From Verrucomicrobiota bacterium (GTDB taxonomy: Bacteria; Verrucomicrobiota; Verrucomicrobiia; Opitutales; Opitutaceae): DNA of 6,848 nt. Location of the stretch: contig JAUPWC010000234.1 of the NCBI GenBank assembly GCA_030916665.1, positions 1 to 6,848 on the forward strand. Reading direction: 5' to 3'. Shown piece by piece: positions 1 through 6,748 of this stretch. Position 1 is the first letter of the stretch. Every line of letters starts with the position of its first letter. The notes beneath the pieces are model-generated. The model had not been told where the DNA came from. It searched no databases and saw nothing but the letters and a program-made list of their open reading frames with translations. The position numbers were made by a program, and so were the translations under genes.

Positions 1-94
1 GGCGCCGCCGCGCCCAATCGGGTTGGGGCTGCGCCCACGCCGCCTCAATCTCCGCCACAAGTTTCGCTCCCAGTTCAGGCAAGGTTCTGGCCAT
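1..94 (-). CDS. Possible N-terminus of an unknown leftward protein (cut by window edge)
   Basis: An ATG at 94-92 opens a leftward frame that stays open to the window edge (31 codons). It begins MARTLPELGAKLVAEIEAAW, then continues with a Gln/Pro/Trp/Arg-rich stretch. The visible part looks like an amphipathic helix. I do not recognise the family and assign no function. In favour: an AGGA lies six bases upstream of the ATG (revcomp of about 101-104), and an in-frame TAG lies further upstream, so this is the natural start. Against: the segment is short, the GC-rich forward frames here are also open, and a rightward terminator at 163-193 would also suit a rightward gene ending at 129 (frame 1) or 135 (frame 3). 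Sequence to the left of the window would decide. Confidence 0.4.
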   Translation of the reverse strand, partial: MARTLPELGAKLVAEIEAAWAQPQPDWARRR

Positions 95-123
95 GCCCTG
101 TCCTAACCGCTCCGCCTCGTCCT

Positions 124-129
124 GTATAG
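124..129 (+). promoter_or_regulatory. Possible -10 element (TATAGT) facing the 163-193 terminator
   Basis: TATAGT differs from the sigma-70 -10 consensus at one position and sits in a locally AT-richer patch. No good -35 hexamer is visible 16-18 bases upstream. If used, transcription would start near 136 and stop at the terminator near 193, giving an RNA of about 58 nt. On the other strand the same patch reads TATACA and could instead serve the leftward gene at 94. This is a weak call based on a single hexamer. Confidence 0.2.
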
Positions 130-162
130 TCTAAAAGCTAGTGGCACTTGGTATGACTTCCC

Positions 163-193
163 GGCCGGACTCCTCGCGGAGTCCGGCCTTTTT
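163..193 (+). terminator. Strong rightward Rho-independent terminator
   Basis: An 11-bp perfect GC-rich stem (163-173 pairing with 178-188, loop TCGC) is followed directly by five T (189-193). The T-tract is only on the forward strand, so it ends rightward transcripts. On the leftward strand the hairpin is followed by GGGAAG, so it should not terminate the kinase transcript. No convincing rightward gene precedes it inside the window. It may end a rightward gene whose stop lies at 129 or 135, or a short RNA. Confidence 0.85.
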
Positions 194-241
194 ATGCCCG
201 GCCGTAACTGATTCCCGGAGCCAGCACCGGCGCAGTTGCAG

Positions 242-280
242 CCGGCTTCGTTGAGGCCGGTCCCGGGTCAGCGACCCCGG
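242..280. repeat. Pair of GC-rich hairpins downstream of the kinase stop
   Basis: Two inverted repeats lie side by side. One is CCGGC/GCCGG (242-246 with 256-260, 9-base loop). The other has a left arm at 263-269 and a right arm at 273-280 with one bulged C at 278 and a 3-base AGC loop. Neither is followed by a T-run on the leftward strand, so they are not classical terminators for the kinase. They could stabilise its mRNA 3' end or be a dispersed palindromic element. The remainder of 195-303 shows nothing else. Confidence 0.4.
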
Positions 281-303
281 CTACAGGTGAAAACAGATCC
301 GGC

Positions 304-3300
304 TCAGCCGATGGTCTGGCGGCCGTCCTCCACGCTGCGGTGGACGGCTTGGGAGAGTTCGTCGTTGGTGAACGGTTTGGAAATCAGCGAGACGTAGCCC
401 ATCTGTTGCAGCATCTCCGGCGCGATGCGCGAGTAGTAACCGGACATGATGATGACCGGCAGGGTGGGGGCGAGGGAGCGGATCTCGGCGGCCAGTTCGA
501 TGCCGTTCATGCCCGGCATGGTCTGGTCGGTGAGCAGCACGGAGAAGTCGGAGATGTGGTTGCGGATTTCCTCCAGGCAGGTGGAGGCGCGGTCGAAGGA
601 GACGACGCGGTAGCCGGCGCGTTCGAGCGAGATCTGGGCGAAGCTCCGCACGAGATCCTCGTCGTCCACGATGGCCACGAGCTCGCCCTGGCCGCGCGGC
701 GTGCTGGCCGGGGCGGGGGCGATGGCGGTTTCCTGCACCTCGGCGGCAGGCAGGAAGAAGGTGAACGTGGTGCCGCGGCCCTCTTCGCTCTCGACCGTGA
801 TGTCGCCCTGGTGGGCCTGGATGATGCCGTGGACCATGGAAAGTCCGAGGCCGGTTCCCTGGCCGACTTCCTTGGTGGTGAAGAACGGGTCGAAGATGCG
901 CTTGCGGGTGGCCTCGTCGATGCCGCAGCCGGTGTCGCTGAAATCCACGCGCACATAGCGGCCGGGCGCCAGCTGGTTGAAGGTGGACGACTCGGCGATG
1001 GTGACCGGGGCGAGCGCGATCCGCATCAGGCCGCCGGTCTGGTGCATGGCGTGGGCGGCGTTGCTGCCGAGGTTGAGCAGCACCTGGTGGATCTGGCTGG
1101 CATCGGCGAGCACCTGCAGGCACTCCTCGGTGGTGGTGAGCTCGATGCGGATCGTCGCGGGCACGGTGGCGCGCAGGAAGCGGCGGGCGTCCTCGGCGAT
1201 GGCCTTGAGGTCCACGGGGACCTTCTTGGAGCCCGACTGGCGGCTGAAGGTCAGGATCTGGTCCACCAGCTCGCGGGCGCGCAGGCTGGCCTCGCGGGAG
1301 GCCTCGAGGTAGGGGCGCGACTCGTGGCCCTCCGGCAGGCCGTCGAAGGCGAGATCCTGGTAGCCGAGGATGCCGGTCAGCAGGTTGTTGAAATCGTGGG
1401 CGATGCCGCCGGCGAGGGTGCCGAGCGTTTCCATCTTCTGGGCCTGGAAGAGCTGGCTCTCGAGCTGGCGGCGCATTTCCTCGGCGTCGCGCCGGGCGGT
1501 GATGTCCTGGAAGCCGCCGAAGAGCCGCACCACCTGCCCCTGGTGTTGTTCCGCCTGGCCGAGGATGCGGATCCAGAGCTGGTGGCCGCGGGCGCTGATG
1601 AAGGGCAGCTCGAGATCGAAGGGCGTGCCGTCGAGGCGCGCGCGCTTGAAGGCCTCGTCGAGCACGATGCGGGATTCCGGCGGGTAGAAGGGCTGGATCG
1701 ACTCGGTGGTCGGGGTGAAGCCGAGCTCCACCTCGTGGATGCGATAGACCTCGGGCGCCCACGTGATGCGGCCCGTCTGCGTGTCCACCTCCCAGGCGCC
1801 GATCTGCGCGAGGCGGTTGAGCTGGAGCGACAGCTGCTCGTTGTGCCGGAGTTTTTCCTCCAGGATCTTGCGCGTGGTGATGTCGGTCTGCGTGCCGACC
1901 ATGCGCTGCGGCTTGCCGTGGTTGTCGCGGGCCACGACCTTGCCGCGGTCCAGCATCCACACCCAGTGGCCGGCCTGGTGCCGCATGCGGAACTCGCACT
2001 GGTAGTAGGGGGAGCGGCCGTCGAGATGCTGTTGCAGCGCGGCGCCGGCCGCCGGCATGTCGTCGGGATGCACCCGTGAGCTCCATTCCAGACCGGAGAC
2101 CGAGAGGGAGGAGGCGTCGAGGCCGAGCATGTCGGCGTAGCGCTGGTCGCGATAAACGTGGTTGTTGACGATGTCCCAGTCCCAGACGGCGTCGTTGTTG
2201 CTGCTGACGACGAGCCGCCAGCGTTCCTCGGAGATGCGGAGCTGCTCGCGCAGCTCGCGGGCGGAGGTGACATCGCGGTTGAGGCCCACGAGCCGGGTGG
2301 GGGTGCCCTCGCTGTCGCGGATGAGATAGCTGCGCATCTGCATGGAGCGCACGGCGCCGTCGGGGCGGATGATGCGGTATTCGGGTTCGAACTGTTCGCG
2401 CCGGCCCACCATGACCTCGTTGAGGTGGTGCTGCACCTCCGTCCAGTCTTCCGGATGCACGCGCTGGCGCCAGCTGTCGATGCCGCCGCTGACGTCGGCG
2501 CGTTGCAGGCCGTGGATCTTGAGCAGGTGGTCGTCCCAGGTGAGGCGGTCGGCCCGGAAATCGTATTCCCAGACGCCGTAGCCGGCGGCGGAGACGACAA
2601 ACTGAAGGCGCTCGTTGAGCGTGCTGAGCTCGAGCTCGCGCTCCTTTTCCTGGGTCTGGTCGCGCACGAGTCCCACGATGCGGCCGATGCGGGCGTCGGG
2701 CGTGAGCTGGGGCTGGCCCTGGGCGCGGAGGTGGCGGATCGTGCCATCGGGGCGCATGATGCGATACTCGAAGATCAGGGCCTCGCCCGGTTCGAGCGCG
2801 CTCCAATCGAGCTGGCGCACCCGCGGAAGATCATCCGGGTGGATCCGCCGGAACCAGTCGTCCTCGTTGCCGGAGAACGCCGCCGGAGCCAGCCCGAAAA
2901 TCTCGATCATGGCGGCATCCCAGACCAGTTCGCGCCGGAGGACATCCCAGTCCCAGACCCCGTAATTCGAGCTGCGCAGCGCCAGCCGGTGGCGGTCGTT
3001 GAGCAGCTTGAGTTCCTTGGTGCGGGTGGCGACTTCCTGCTGGAGAGAGGCCGCCTGGTGCTGCACCCGCTGCAGCAGGCGGTCGCGCTCCAGCTCGGCG
3101 CGGGTTTTCTCGGCGTCGAGCTGTTCGAGACGGTGCAGCGAAAAGACGAGCACCGCGATCGAGGCGAAGGCGAAGGCGCCGGTGATGAGGGCCACGGGTT
3201 CCAGGCTGTCGCCCGCGGCCGGGCCGCTGGTGCTCAGCTGGATCAGGTAGAGCACCGGCGGGAGGACGGCCGCCAGGATCAGCAGGCGGCGGCCGACGAT

Positions 3301-3978
3301 GCCGGTGGCGCTTTCGGACTTGAGCGCGCGCACCAGCCCGGAGTCGAGGTGGACTGTGCTGTAGGCAATGCCGAGGAAAAAGGTCGCCAGCGAGCCGAAG
3401 CCGGAGAGTCCGGGCGCCACCTCGGCCGGCATGATCAAGCGCGTGATGCCGCCGAGCAGGCCGAGGGTCGCCAGGATGACGCCGAACAGCGCAGAAGGGC
3501 TCAGCCAGACGCGCCGGGACTGCTCAAGCTTGAGCGCGGCCAAGGCCGCCAGCACCAGCACGGCATGCTGCGTGATGCCCGGCTGGTGAGCCAAGGAGAG
3601 CCCGGCGTCGCCGGTCAGCACCGACGAGATCCACGCCTGCCACTTTTCGCCGGCACCGCGGTATTCCGCAATGAAACCGGCCAGGCCGCCGGTCAGCACC
3701 ACCAGGCCCAGGGCCAGTCCCGTCCAGCGGGAAAGCGCGGGTCTCGACCCCTGGAGCAGCAGGCAGATGGCGCACAGGACAAAACCGAGGGCGGTGGCGG
3801 GAAGCAGCGGAGGCCAGTCGGAGCGAAGCGCCGCGAGGGCCGGGACACCTGCCCACCAGCCCAGCAGGGCCAGGCCGCCGCAGCCAAGCACCACCACGCT
3901 GGCGGCACTGCTGGTCCAGTGCAGGAATTGTTCCGTGCGCCCGAAATGCGGCGCGTGAGGAGTAGGAGAGGCCGGCAT
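304..3978 (-). CDS. Membrane-bound multi-PAS hybrid sensor histidine kinase with C-terminal receiver domain
   Basis: A 1224-residue hybrid two-component kinase: it senses a signal, autophosphorylates on His and passes the phosphate to its own receiver Asp. The N-terminus has about eight hydrophobic segments (near 23-45, 56-77, 83-105, 134-150, 157-183, 190-210, 228-247, 261-281) and matches no sensor family I can name. A charged coiled coil follows (about 282-330). Four PAS domains lie at about 330-443, 455-573, 585-702 and 715-830. The first three carry the PAS_3-like HPDD/HPED motif, and PAS4 has YPPES instead. The H-box is [11 protein letters not shown] with His861, the N-box has Asn969/Asn973, G1 is DTGCGI (1015-1020), the F-box is FDPFF (1029-1033) and G2 is GQGTGLGLS (1039-1047). 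The receiver (about 1098-1218) keeps Asp1105/1106, phospho-acceptor Asp1151, Ser1179 and Lys1201, so all catalytic residues look intact. There is no DNA-binding output, so a separate HPt or regulator is expected elsewhere. The ATG at 3978 is the first start but lacks a clear Shine-Dalgarno. The gene is transcribed divergently from the TonB-C gene. The ligand is unknown. Confidence 0.97.
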   Translation of the reverse strand: MPASPTPHAPHFGRTEQFLHWTSSAASVVVLGCGGLALLGWWAGVPALAALRSDWPPLLPATALGFVLCAICLLLQGSRPALSRWTGLALGLVVLTGGLAGFIAEYRGAGEKWQAWISSVLTGDAGLSLAHQPGITQHAVLVLAALAALKLEQSRRVWLSPSALFGVILATLGLLGGITRLIMPAEVAPGLSGFGSLATFFLGIAYSTVHLDSGLVRALKSESATGIVGRRLLILAAVLPPVLYLIQLSTSGPAAGDSLEPVALITGAFAFASIAVLVFSLHRLEQLDAEKTRAELERDRLLQRVQHQAASLQQEVATRTKELKLLNDRHRLALRSSNYGVWDWDVLRRELVWDAAMIEIFGLAPAAFSGNEDDWFRRIHPDDLPRVRQLDWSALEPGEALIFEYRIMRPDGTIRHLRAQGQPQLTPDARIGRIVGLVRDQTQEKERELELSTLNERLQFVVSAAGYGVWEYDFRADRLTWDDHLLKIHGLQRADVSGGIDSWRQRVHPEDWTEVQHHLNEVMVGRREQFEPEYRIIRPDGAVRSMQMRSYLIRDSEGTPTRLVGLNRDVTSARELREQLRISEERWRLVVSSNNDAVWDWDIVNNHVYRDQRYADMLGLDASSLSVSGLEWSSRVHPDDMPAAGAALQQHLDGRSPYYQCEFRMRHQAGHWVWMLDRGKVVARDNHGKPQRMVGTQTDITTRKILEEKLRHNEQLSLQLNRLAQIGAWEVDTQTGRITWAPEVYRIHEVELGFTPTTESIQPFYPPESRIVLDEAFKRARLDGTPFDLELPFISARGHQLWIRILGQAEQHQGQVVRLFGGFQDITARRDAEEMRRQLESQLFQAQKMETLGTLAGGIAHDFNNLLTGILGYQDLAFDGLPEGHESRPYLEASREASLRARELVDQILTFSRQSGSKKVPVDLKAIAEDARRFLRATVPATIRIELTTTEECLQVLADASQIHQVLLNLGSNAAHAMHQTGGLMRIALAPVTIAESSTFNQLAPGRYVRVDFSDTGCGIDEATRKRIFDPFFTTKEVGQGTGLGLSMVHGIIQAHQGDITVESEEGRGTTFTFFLPAAEVQETAIAPAPASTPRGQGELVAIVDDEDLVRSFAQISLERAGYRVVSFDRASTCLEEIRNHISDFSVLLTDQTMPGMNGIELAAEIRSLAPTLPVIIMSGYYSRIAPEMLQQMGYVSLISKPFTNDELSQAVHRSVEDGRQTIG

Positions 3979-3984
3979 CAGTCT

Positions 3985-3994
3985 AAACGTAACG
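3985..3994 (+). repeat. AAACGTAACG direct repeat, copy 1 (kinase side)
   Basis: AAACGTAACG is identical to 4106-4115. This copy sits six bases upstream of the kinase ATG and continues into a second ACGTA, giving a tandem ACGTA-ACGTA at 3987-3996. The position is close enough to the start codon to affect translation or act as a repressor site. The function is inferred from position only. Confidence 0.45.
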
Positions 3995-4028
3995 TATCGG
4001 ACTTCCGGATCGGATGTTAAGCCATTTT

Positions 4029-4048
4029 TGCCGGAGATCGTGCCGGAG
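4029..4048 (+). repeat. Paired TGCCGGAG direct repeat in the divergent promoter
   Basis: TGCCGGAG occurs at 4029-4036 and again at 4041-4048, with starts 12 bp apart, about one helical turn. Tandem sites with this spacing, 16 bp upstream of a TAAAAT -10 candidate, are compatible with activator or repressor binding. There is no direct evidence of a binding protein. Confidence 0.4.
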
Positions 4049-4063
4049 GGGGAAATTTCGCGT

Positions 4064-4069
4064 TAAAAT
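4064..4069 (+). promoter_or_regulatory. Candidate -10 element of the TonB-C/chemoreceptor transcript
   Basis: TAAAAT matches the sigma-70 -10 consensus at five of six positions. It would place the transcript start near 4076, about 25 bases before the GTG at 4100. The -35 region 17-18 bp upstream (around 4040-4046) is poor, consistent with an activator-dependent promoter or another sigma factor. Confidence 0.3.
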
Positions 4070-4090
4070 CCAACCAATGGACTCAATTGC

Positions 4091-4095
4091 AGGGG
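4091..4095 (+). promoter_or_regulatory. Shine-Dalgarno AGGGG favouring the GTG start
   Basis: AGGGG ends four bases before GTG 4100. Upstream of the alternative ATG 4124 there is only a GGTG. On ribosome binding the GTG is better, although the short spacing leaves doubt. Confidence 0.45.
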
Positions 4096-4099
4096 ATTT

Positions 4100-4462
4100 G
4101 TGACGAAACGTAACGGTGCAGTCATGAAAACAAAACTATTCATCCTCATCCTCCTCACACTGGGATTCGGTCACATCGCGGGATACGCTGCCGACGAGCC
4201 GCCGGTTCCCGTTCGCACCGTGCCCCCTGTGTTCCCTGAAGAAATGCGCCGTGACGGCATTTCCGGCGTCGTGACCGTCAGCATTCTCATCGACGAGAAG
4301 GGCAACGTTCAGGAGCCCAAGGTGGTCAAGACCAGCCACGAAGCCTTTTCGCAGCCGGCCATGGATGCCCTGGCCAAGTGGAAGTTCAAACCGGCCAAGC
4401 AGGGCGGCGAGGCCGTCGCCATGCGCGTGAACATCCCGATCCAGTTCACGAACAAGGGCTGA
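4100..4462 (+). CDS. Small secreted TonB C-terminal-domain protein
   Basis: A 120-residue protein from GTG 4100, or 112 from the in-frame ATG at 4124. In ATG numbering, [14 protein letters not shown] and following residues form a signal peptide: Lys2/Lys4, a hydrophobic core 5-16 and a likely cleavage after Ala22 (GYA|ADEPP). The rest is a TonB-C fold (PF03544 type): [10 protein letters not shown], then [16 protein letters not shown], a helix with [13 protein letters not shown], and a final strand VNIPIQF. Classical TonB has an N-terminal anchor and a long Pro-rich spacer to reach ExbB/ExbD and the outer membrane. This protein has neither, so it is probably a free periplasmic domain rather than a full energy transducer. 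AGGGG (4091-4095) lies four bases before the GTG, which favours that start. The ATG has the more typical signal-peptide N-terminus but a poor Shine-Dalgarno. It is probably co-transcribed with the chemoreceptor 59 bases downstream. Confidence 0.9.
   Translation: MTKRNGAVMKTKLFILILLTLGFGHIAGYAADEPPVPVRTVPPVFPEEMRRDGISGVVTVSILIDEKGNVQEPKVVKTSHEAFSQPAMDALAKWKFKPAKQGGEAVAMRVNIPIQFTNKG
4106..4115 (+). repeat. AAACGTAACG direct repeat, copy 2 (TonB-C side)
   Basis: An exact copy of 3985-3994. It lies between the GTG (4100) and the ATG (4124), eight bases before the ATG. If the ATG is the true start, the two repeats flank the intergenic region symmetrically, each just ahead of a start codon. Confidence 0.45.
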
Positions 4463-4493
4463 GCTTCCCGCTTCTCCCGCTCCGCACCGCTTT

Positions 4494-4518
4494 CACCTCT
4501 CCCCACCTCTCCCCACCT
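4494..4518 (+). repeat. Pyrimidine-rich tandem repeat just before the chemoreceptor start
   Basis: CACCTCTCCC occurs twice in tandem (4494-4503, 4504-4513), followed by a partial third unit CACCT (4514-4518). It ends three bases before ATG 4522. The whole 59-base gap is C/T-rich, so no purine-rich Shine-Dalgarno precedes the ATG. Slippage here would alter the leader length but not the protein. Confidence 0.65.
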
Positions 4519-4521
4519 GCC

Positions 4522-6447
4522 ATGCAATTCAGTTCACTCACCATCGGCCGGCGCATCGCGCTCGGTTTCTGCCTTGTTCTCGTGCTGCTCGGTGCGGTCG
4601 CCACGACCGCCTGGCTGGCGCTGGGTTCGTCGGGTCGCCGGCTGAGCCAGTATGCCGGCAGCACCGAGGAGACCAACAACGTCGCCGGCGTCGAGTCGGC
4701 GATGCTGGGCGTGAAGCTCAGCGTGAACGAATTCCTGGCGAGCGGTTCCGCGGCGAACGCCACCTCCTACCAGCGCGCCAAGGACGCGCTGGACACGCAG
4801 ATCGAAACCACCCTCAAGTCCACCACCGATCCGGTGCGCGCCGGCGAGCTTCGCGAAGCGGTCAGCCTGCTCGGCAAGTATGACGCCTCGTTCCGGAACA
4901 TCATCGCCGTCACGGCGAAGATGGATGTGGTCGTGCGCGACCAGCTCACGCCCGAGGGCGAGGCCATCGCCAAGGGACTGGAGACCATCCTCACCGGCGC
5001 CCGCAACAACGGCGACATGAACGGCGCCTTCCAGGTGTCGAGCGCGCTGAAGAGTTATTTCGAATCCAGCAGCCTGGCGAATTCCTACCTGCTGACGTCC
5101 AAGGCCGAGTATGCCGCGGCCGCCAAGCAGCACATCAAGGCCGTCAACGACGCCATCCTGCAGCTCCAGAAGGACCAGGCCGAGCTGGTCAAACTCGACG
5201 AGACGCTGAAGGATGAGGCCAAGGACGCGCTGCTGGTCAAAATCGCCACCGCCACCGCCCGCTATGCGGACGGCCTCGAGCAGATCACCGCCTTGAAGCA
5301 GCAGCGCACCACCATCCTCAGCGACGAGCTGGAAGTGTTTGCCCCGCAGTTCACGGCCGCGCTCGGCCGGCTCCGGCAGGCGGTCACGCAATTCCAGAGC
5401 CAGCTGGGACAGAACGGCCGCAGCGACCAGGCGCGCAACGAGACCATCGTGCTCGGCTTCACCTTCGGCGCCGGCGTGCTCGGCCTCGTCGTGGCCTGGC
5501 TGATCATCCGCGGCATCACGCGGCCCATCTTCAAGATTGCCAAGCAGCTCGCCGTCGAGTCGGCGCAGACGCATGCCGCCGCGTTGCAGGTTTCCACCGC
5601 CAGCCAGTCCATGGCCGACGGCGCCAGCCGCCAGGCCGCCTCTCTCGAGGAGAGCAGCGCCTCCCTGCACGAGATGGCCAGCATGACCTCCCGCAACTCG
5701 GAAAGTGCGCAAGCCGCCAAGGGGCTCGCCGCCGAGGCCCGCACCACGGCCGACGCCGGCACCCGCGACATGACGGCGATGCGCGAGGCGATGACCGCCA
5801 TCAAGTCCTCGAGCTCGGAAATTTCCAAGATCATCAAGACGATCGACGAGATCGCGTTCCAGACCAACATCCTCGCGCTGAACGCCGCGGTTGAGGCGGC
5901 CCGCGCCGGCGAGGCCGGTGCCGGATTCGCCGTCGTGGCCGAGGAGGTCCGCAACCTCGCCCAGCGCAGCGCACAGGCCGCCAAGGAGACGGCCGCCAAG
6001 ATCGCCGACGCCTCCGCCAAGAGCGAGCAGGGCGCCACGATCAGCGGCCAGGTCGCCGCCAGCCTCGACAAGATCGTGGAGCGCATCCGTCAGCTCGACG
6101 AAATGGTCGGCGGCATCGCCCAGGCTTCCAGCGAACAGAGCGAAGGCATCGGCCAGCTGAACCAGGCGGTTGCCGGCATGGACAAGATCACCCAGTCCAA
6201 CGCCGCACTCGCGCAGCAGTCGGCCAGCTCCGCCGAAGACATGAAGTCGCAGTCCGCCCAGGTGAAGATCGCGGTCAACGACCTGATCCGCATGGTGCAG
6301 GGTTTCGACGACGTCGAGAGCGAGGCGGCGATTGCCAGTCCCGCCAAGCCCGCGGCTCCGGCCCGTGCCCCGCATACGGCCACCGCGCTCCAGAAGCCCG
6401 TCATCGGCGCCGCCGCTCCTGCGGTGACGATGGAATGGAACGATTGA
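4522..6447 (+). CDS. Methyl-accepting chemotaxis protein with long periplasmic sensor domain
   Basis: A 641-residue transmembrane chemoreceptor that would control CheA through CheW. TM1 is at about 10-33, a periplasmic domain of about 275 residues at 34-308, and TM2 at about 309-329. The periplasmic part is all helical, and its length suits a helical bimodular (HBM-like) sensor domain; this is inferred, and the ligand is unknown. After TM2 comes GITRPIF (331-337), the start of a HAMP, but the second HAMP helix is not apparent and the signalling helix starts almost at once. The methylation consensus is at 372-381 ([10 protein letters not shown], Glu376/Glu377). The hairpin tip holds [20 protein letters not shown] (444-463) followed by [13 protein letters not shown], typical of the 34H-like class. 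The tail (about 600-641) is Ala/Pro-rich and ends MEWND, not a canonical CheR-binding WxxF. The ATG at 4522 is chosen because TM1 follows at once. A GTG at 4378 in the same frame would add 48 unlikely residues overlapping the TonB-C gene. Confidence 0.97.
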   Translation: MQFSSLTIGRRIALGFCLVLVLLGAVATTAWLALGSSGRRLSQYAGSTEETNNVAGVESAMLGVKLSVNEFLASGSAANATSYQRAKDALDTQIETTLKSTTDPVRAGELREAVSLLGKYDASFRNIIAVTAKMDVVVRDQLTPEGEAIAKGLETILTGARNNGDMNGAFQVSSALKSYFESSSLANSYLLTSKAEYAAAAKQHIKAVNDAILQLQKDQAELVKLDETLKDEAKDALLVKIATATARYADGLEQITALKQQRTTILSDELEVFAPQFTAALGRLRQAVTQFQSQLGQNGRSDQARNETIVLGFTFGAGVLGLVVAWLIIRGITRPIFKIAKQLAVESAQTHAAALQVSTASQSMADGASRQAASLEESSASLHEMASMTSRNSESAQAAKGLAAEARTTADAGTRDMTAMREAMTAIKSSSSEISKIIKTIDEIAFQTNILALNAAVEAARAGEAGAGFAVVAEEVRNLAQRSAQAAKETAAKIADASAKSEQGATISGQVAASLDKIVERIRQLDEMVGGIAQASSEQSEGIGQLNQAVAGMDKITQSNAALAQQSASSAEDMKSQSAQVKIAVNDLIRMVQGFDDVESEAAIASPAKPAAPARAPHTATALQKPVIGAAAPAVTMEWND

Positions 6448-6479
6448 GTCGTCGGCCCATTTTTCCGTTTCCCACCCAG

Positions 6480-6503
6480 GGCAGCCGCAAGGCTGCCTTT
6501 TTT
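6480..6503 (+). terminator. Rho-independent terminator of the chemoreceptor transcript
   Basis: GGCAGCC (6480-6486), a GCAA tetraloop of GNRA type (6487-6490) and GGCTGCC (6491-6497) form a perfect 7-bp stem, followed by six T (6498-6503). It lies 33 bases after the stop codon and should end the TonB-C/chemoreceptor mRNA. Confidence 0.93.
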
Positions 6504-6507
6504 GCAG

Positions 6508-6560
6508 CCGGATTCCGCGCCGGCTGAAGCGGGCGGGAAAGATCTCCGGTGCTGTCGCGA
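6508..6560 (+). repeat. Degenerate direct repeat, copy A
   Basis: It starts with CCGGATTCCGCG (6508-6519) and ends with GTGCTGTCGCGA (6549-6560). Both 12-mers recur exactly, in the same order, in copy B (6749-6813). The middle is 29 bases here against 41 in copy B and only partly alignable (both contain AGCGGG). Confidence 0.6.
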
Positions 6561-6611
6561 CTCGCGCGTCAGCCTGACGTCGAAGGTGAAGGCTGCCGCG
6601 TCAATCTCCGC

Positions 6612-6709
6612 CACACCCCGCCCAGTCGGGCACCCCTCTCCAGAGGGGATTTTCGTTGGCGCTGGTTGGGCTCCCCTCTCGGAGCAGGGTGGCGCGGGGC
6701 ACTGGCAGG
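6612..6709. repeat. Imperfect inverted repeat (MITE/REP-like element)
   Basis: The left arm (about 6612-6650) and the reverse complement of the right arm (about 6671-6709) align over 35-40 bases with gaps. Shared blocks are CCCCGC, then GC(C)ACCC, CTCC and AGAGGGGA. Each arm also folds alone: GCCC/GGGC at 6620-6631 and CCCCTC/GAGGGG at 6633-6648 in the left arm, and GCTCC/GGAGC at 6670-6685 in the right. The second left-arm hairpin is followed by ATTTT, so it may be a weak rightward terminator. The arrangement resembles a non-autonomous palindromic element. No target-site duplication was identified. Confidence 0.5.
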
Positions 6710-6748
6710 AGATCGCGGGCCAGCTCACGCCCCGGCCAGTCGTTGAAC

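Larger units (their letters stand above)
3979..4099. promoter_or_regulatory. Divergent intergenic control region
   Basis: These 121 bases separate the leftward kinase from the rightward TonB-C gene and must hold both promoters unless starts lie within the genes. The region is AT-richer than its flanks. It carries several short direct repeats (listed separately) and a TAAAAT at 4064-4069. For the kinase, a possible -10 is TTAACAT read leftward (revcomp of about 4014-4020), but I see no convincing -35 for either direction. Confidence 0.6.

Noticed and set aside
153..254. Short rightward frame from ATG 153 (33 codons)
   Set aside because: It reads directly through the strong terminator stem and T-run and has no Shine-Dalgarno.
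340..2079. 579-codon rightward frame opposite the kinase
   Set aside because: It is antisense to intact PAS, HisKA and receiver domains. Its Gly/Ala/Val/Glu/His-rich translation is the standard mirror image of a GC-rich gene.
281..2806. Very long Arg/Pro/His-rich leftward frame overlapping the kinase
   Set aside because: It is out of frame with the intact kinase, has no domain resemblance, and has the biased composition expected of a shadow frame in high-GC DNA.
2158..4020. 620-codon rightward frame opposite the kinase N-terminal half
   Set aside because: Same reason. It also crosses the kinase start and half of the divergent control region, with no recognisable domain.
3985..4115. CRISPR-like or toxin-antitoxin arrangement in the divergent region
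   Set aside because: Only two copies of a 10-mer, without regular spacers, and both flanking genes belong to recognised signalling or envelope families.
4378..4521. 48-residue N-terminal extension of the chemoreceptor from GTG 4378
   Set aside because: The extension overlaps the conserved end of the TonB-C gene in another frame, is Arg/His/Pro-rich, and would displace TM1 from the N-terminus.
4534..6375. 613-codon leftward frame opposite the chemoreceptor
   Set aside because: It is antisense to a complete chemoreceptor and is Gly/Leu/Asp/Arg-rich without motifs.
6090..6728. 212-codon leftward frame spanning the chemoreceptor end and its terminator
   Set aside because: It runs through the perfect terminator hairpin and antisense to the chemoreceptor; half is shadow frame and half repeat.
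6549..6746. 65-codon rightward frame after the chemoreceptor
   Set aside because: It is made of inverted-repeat sequence, has no Shine-Dalgarno, and has a non-protein-like translation.
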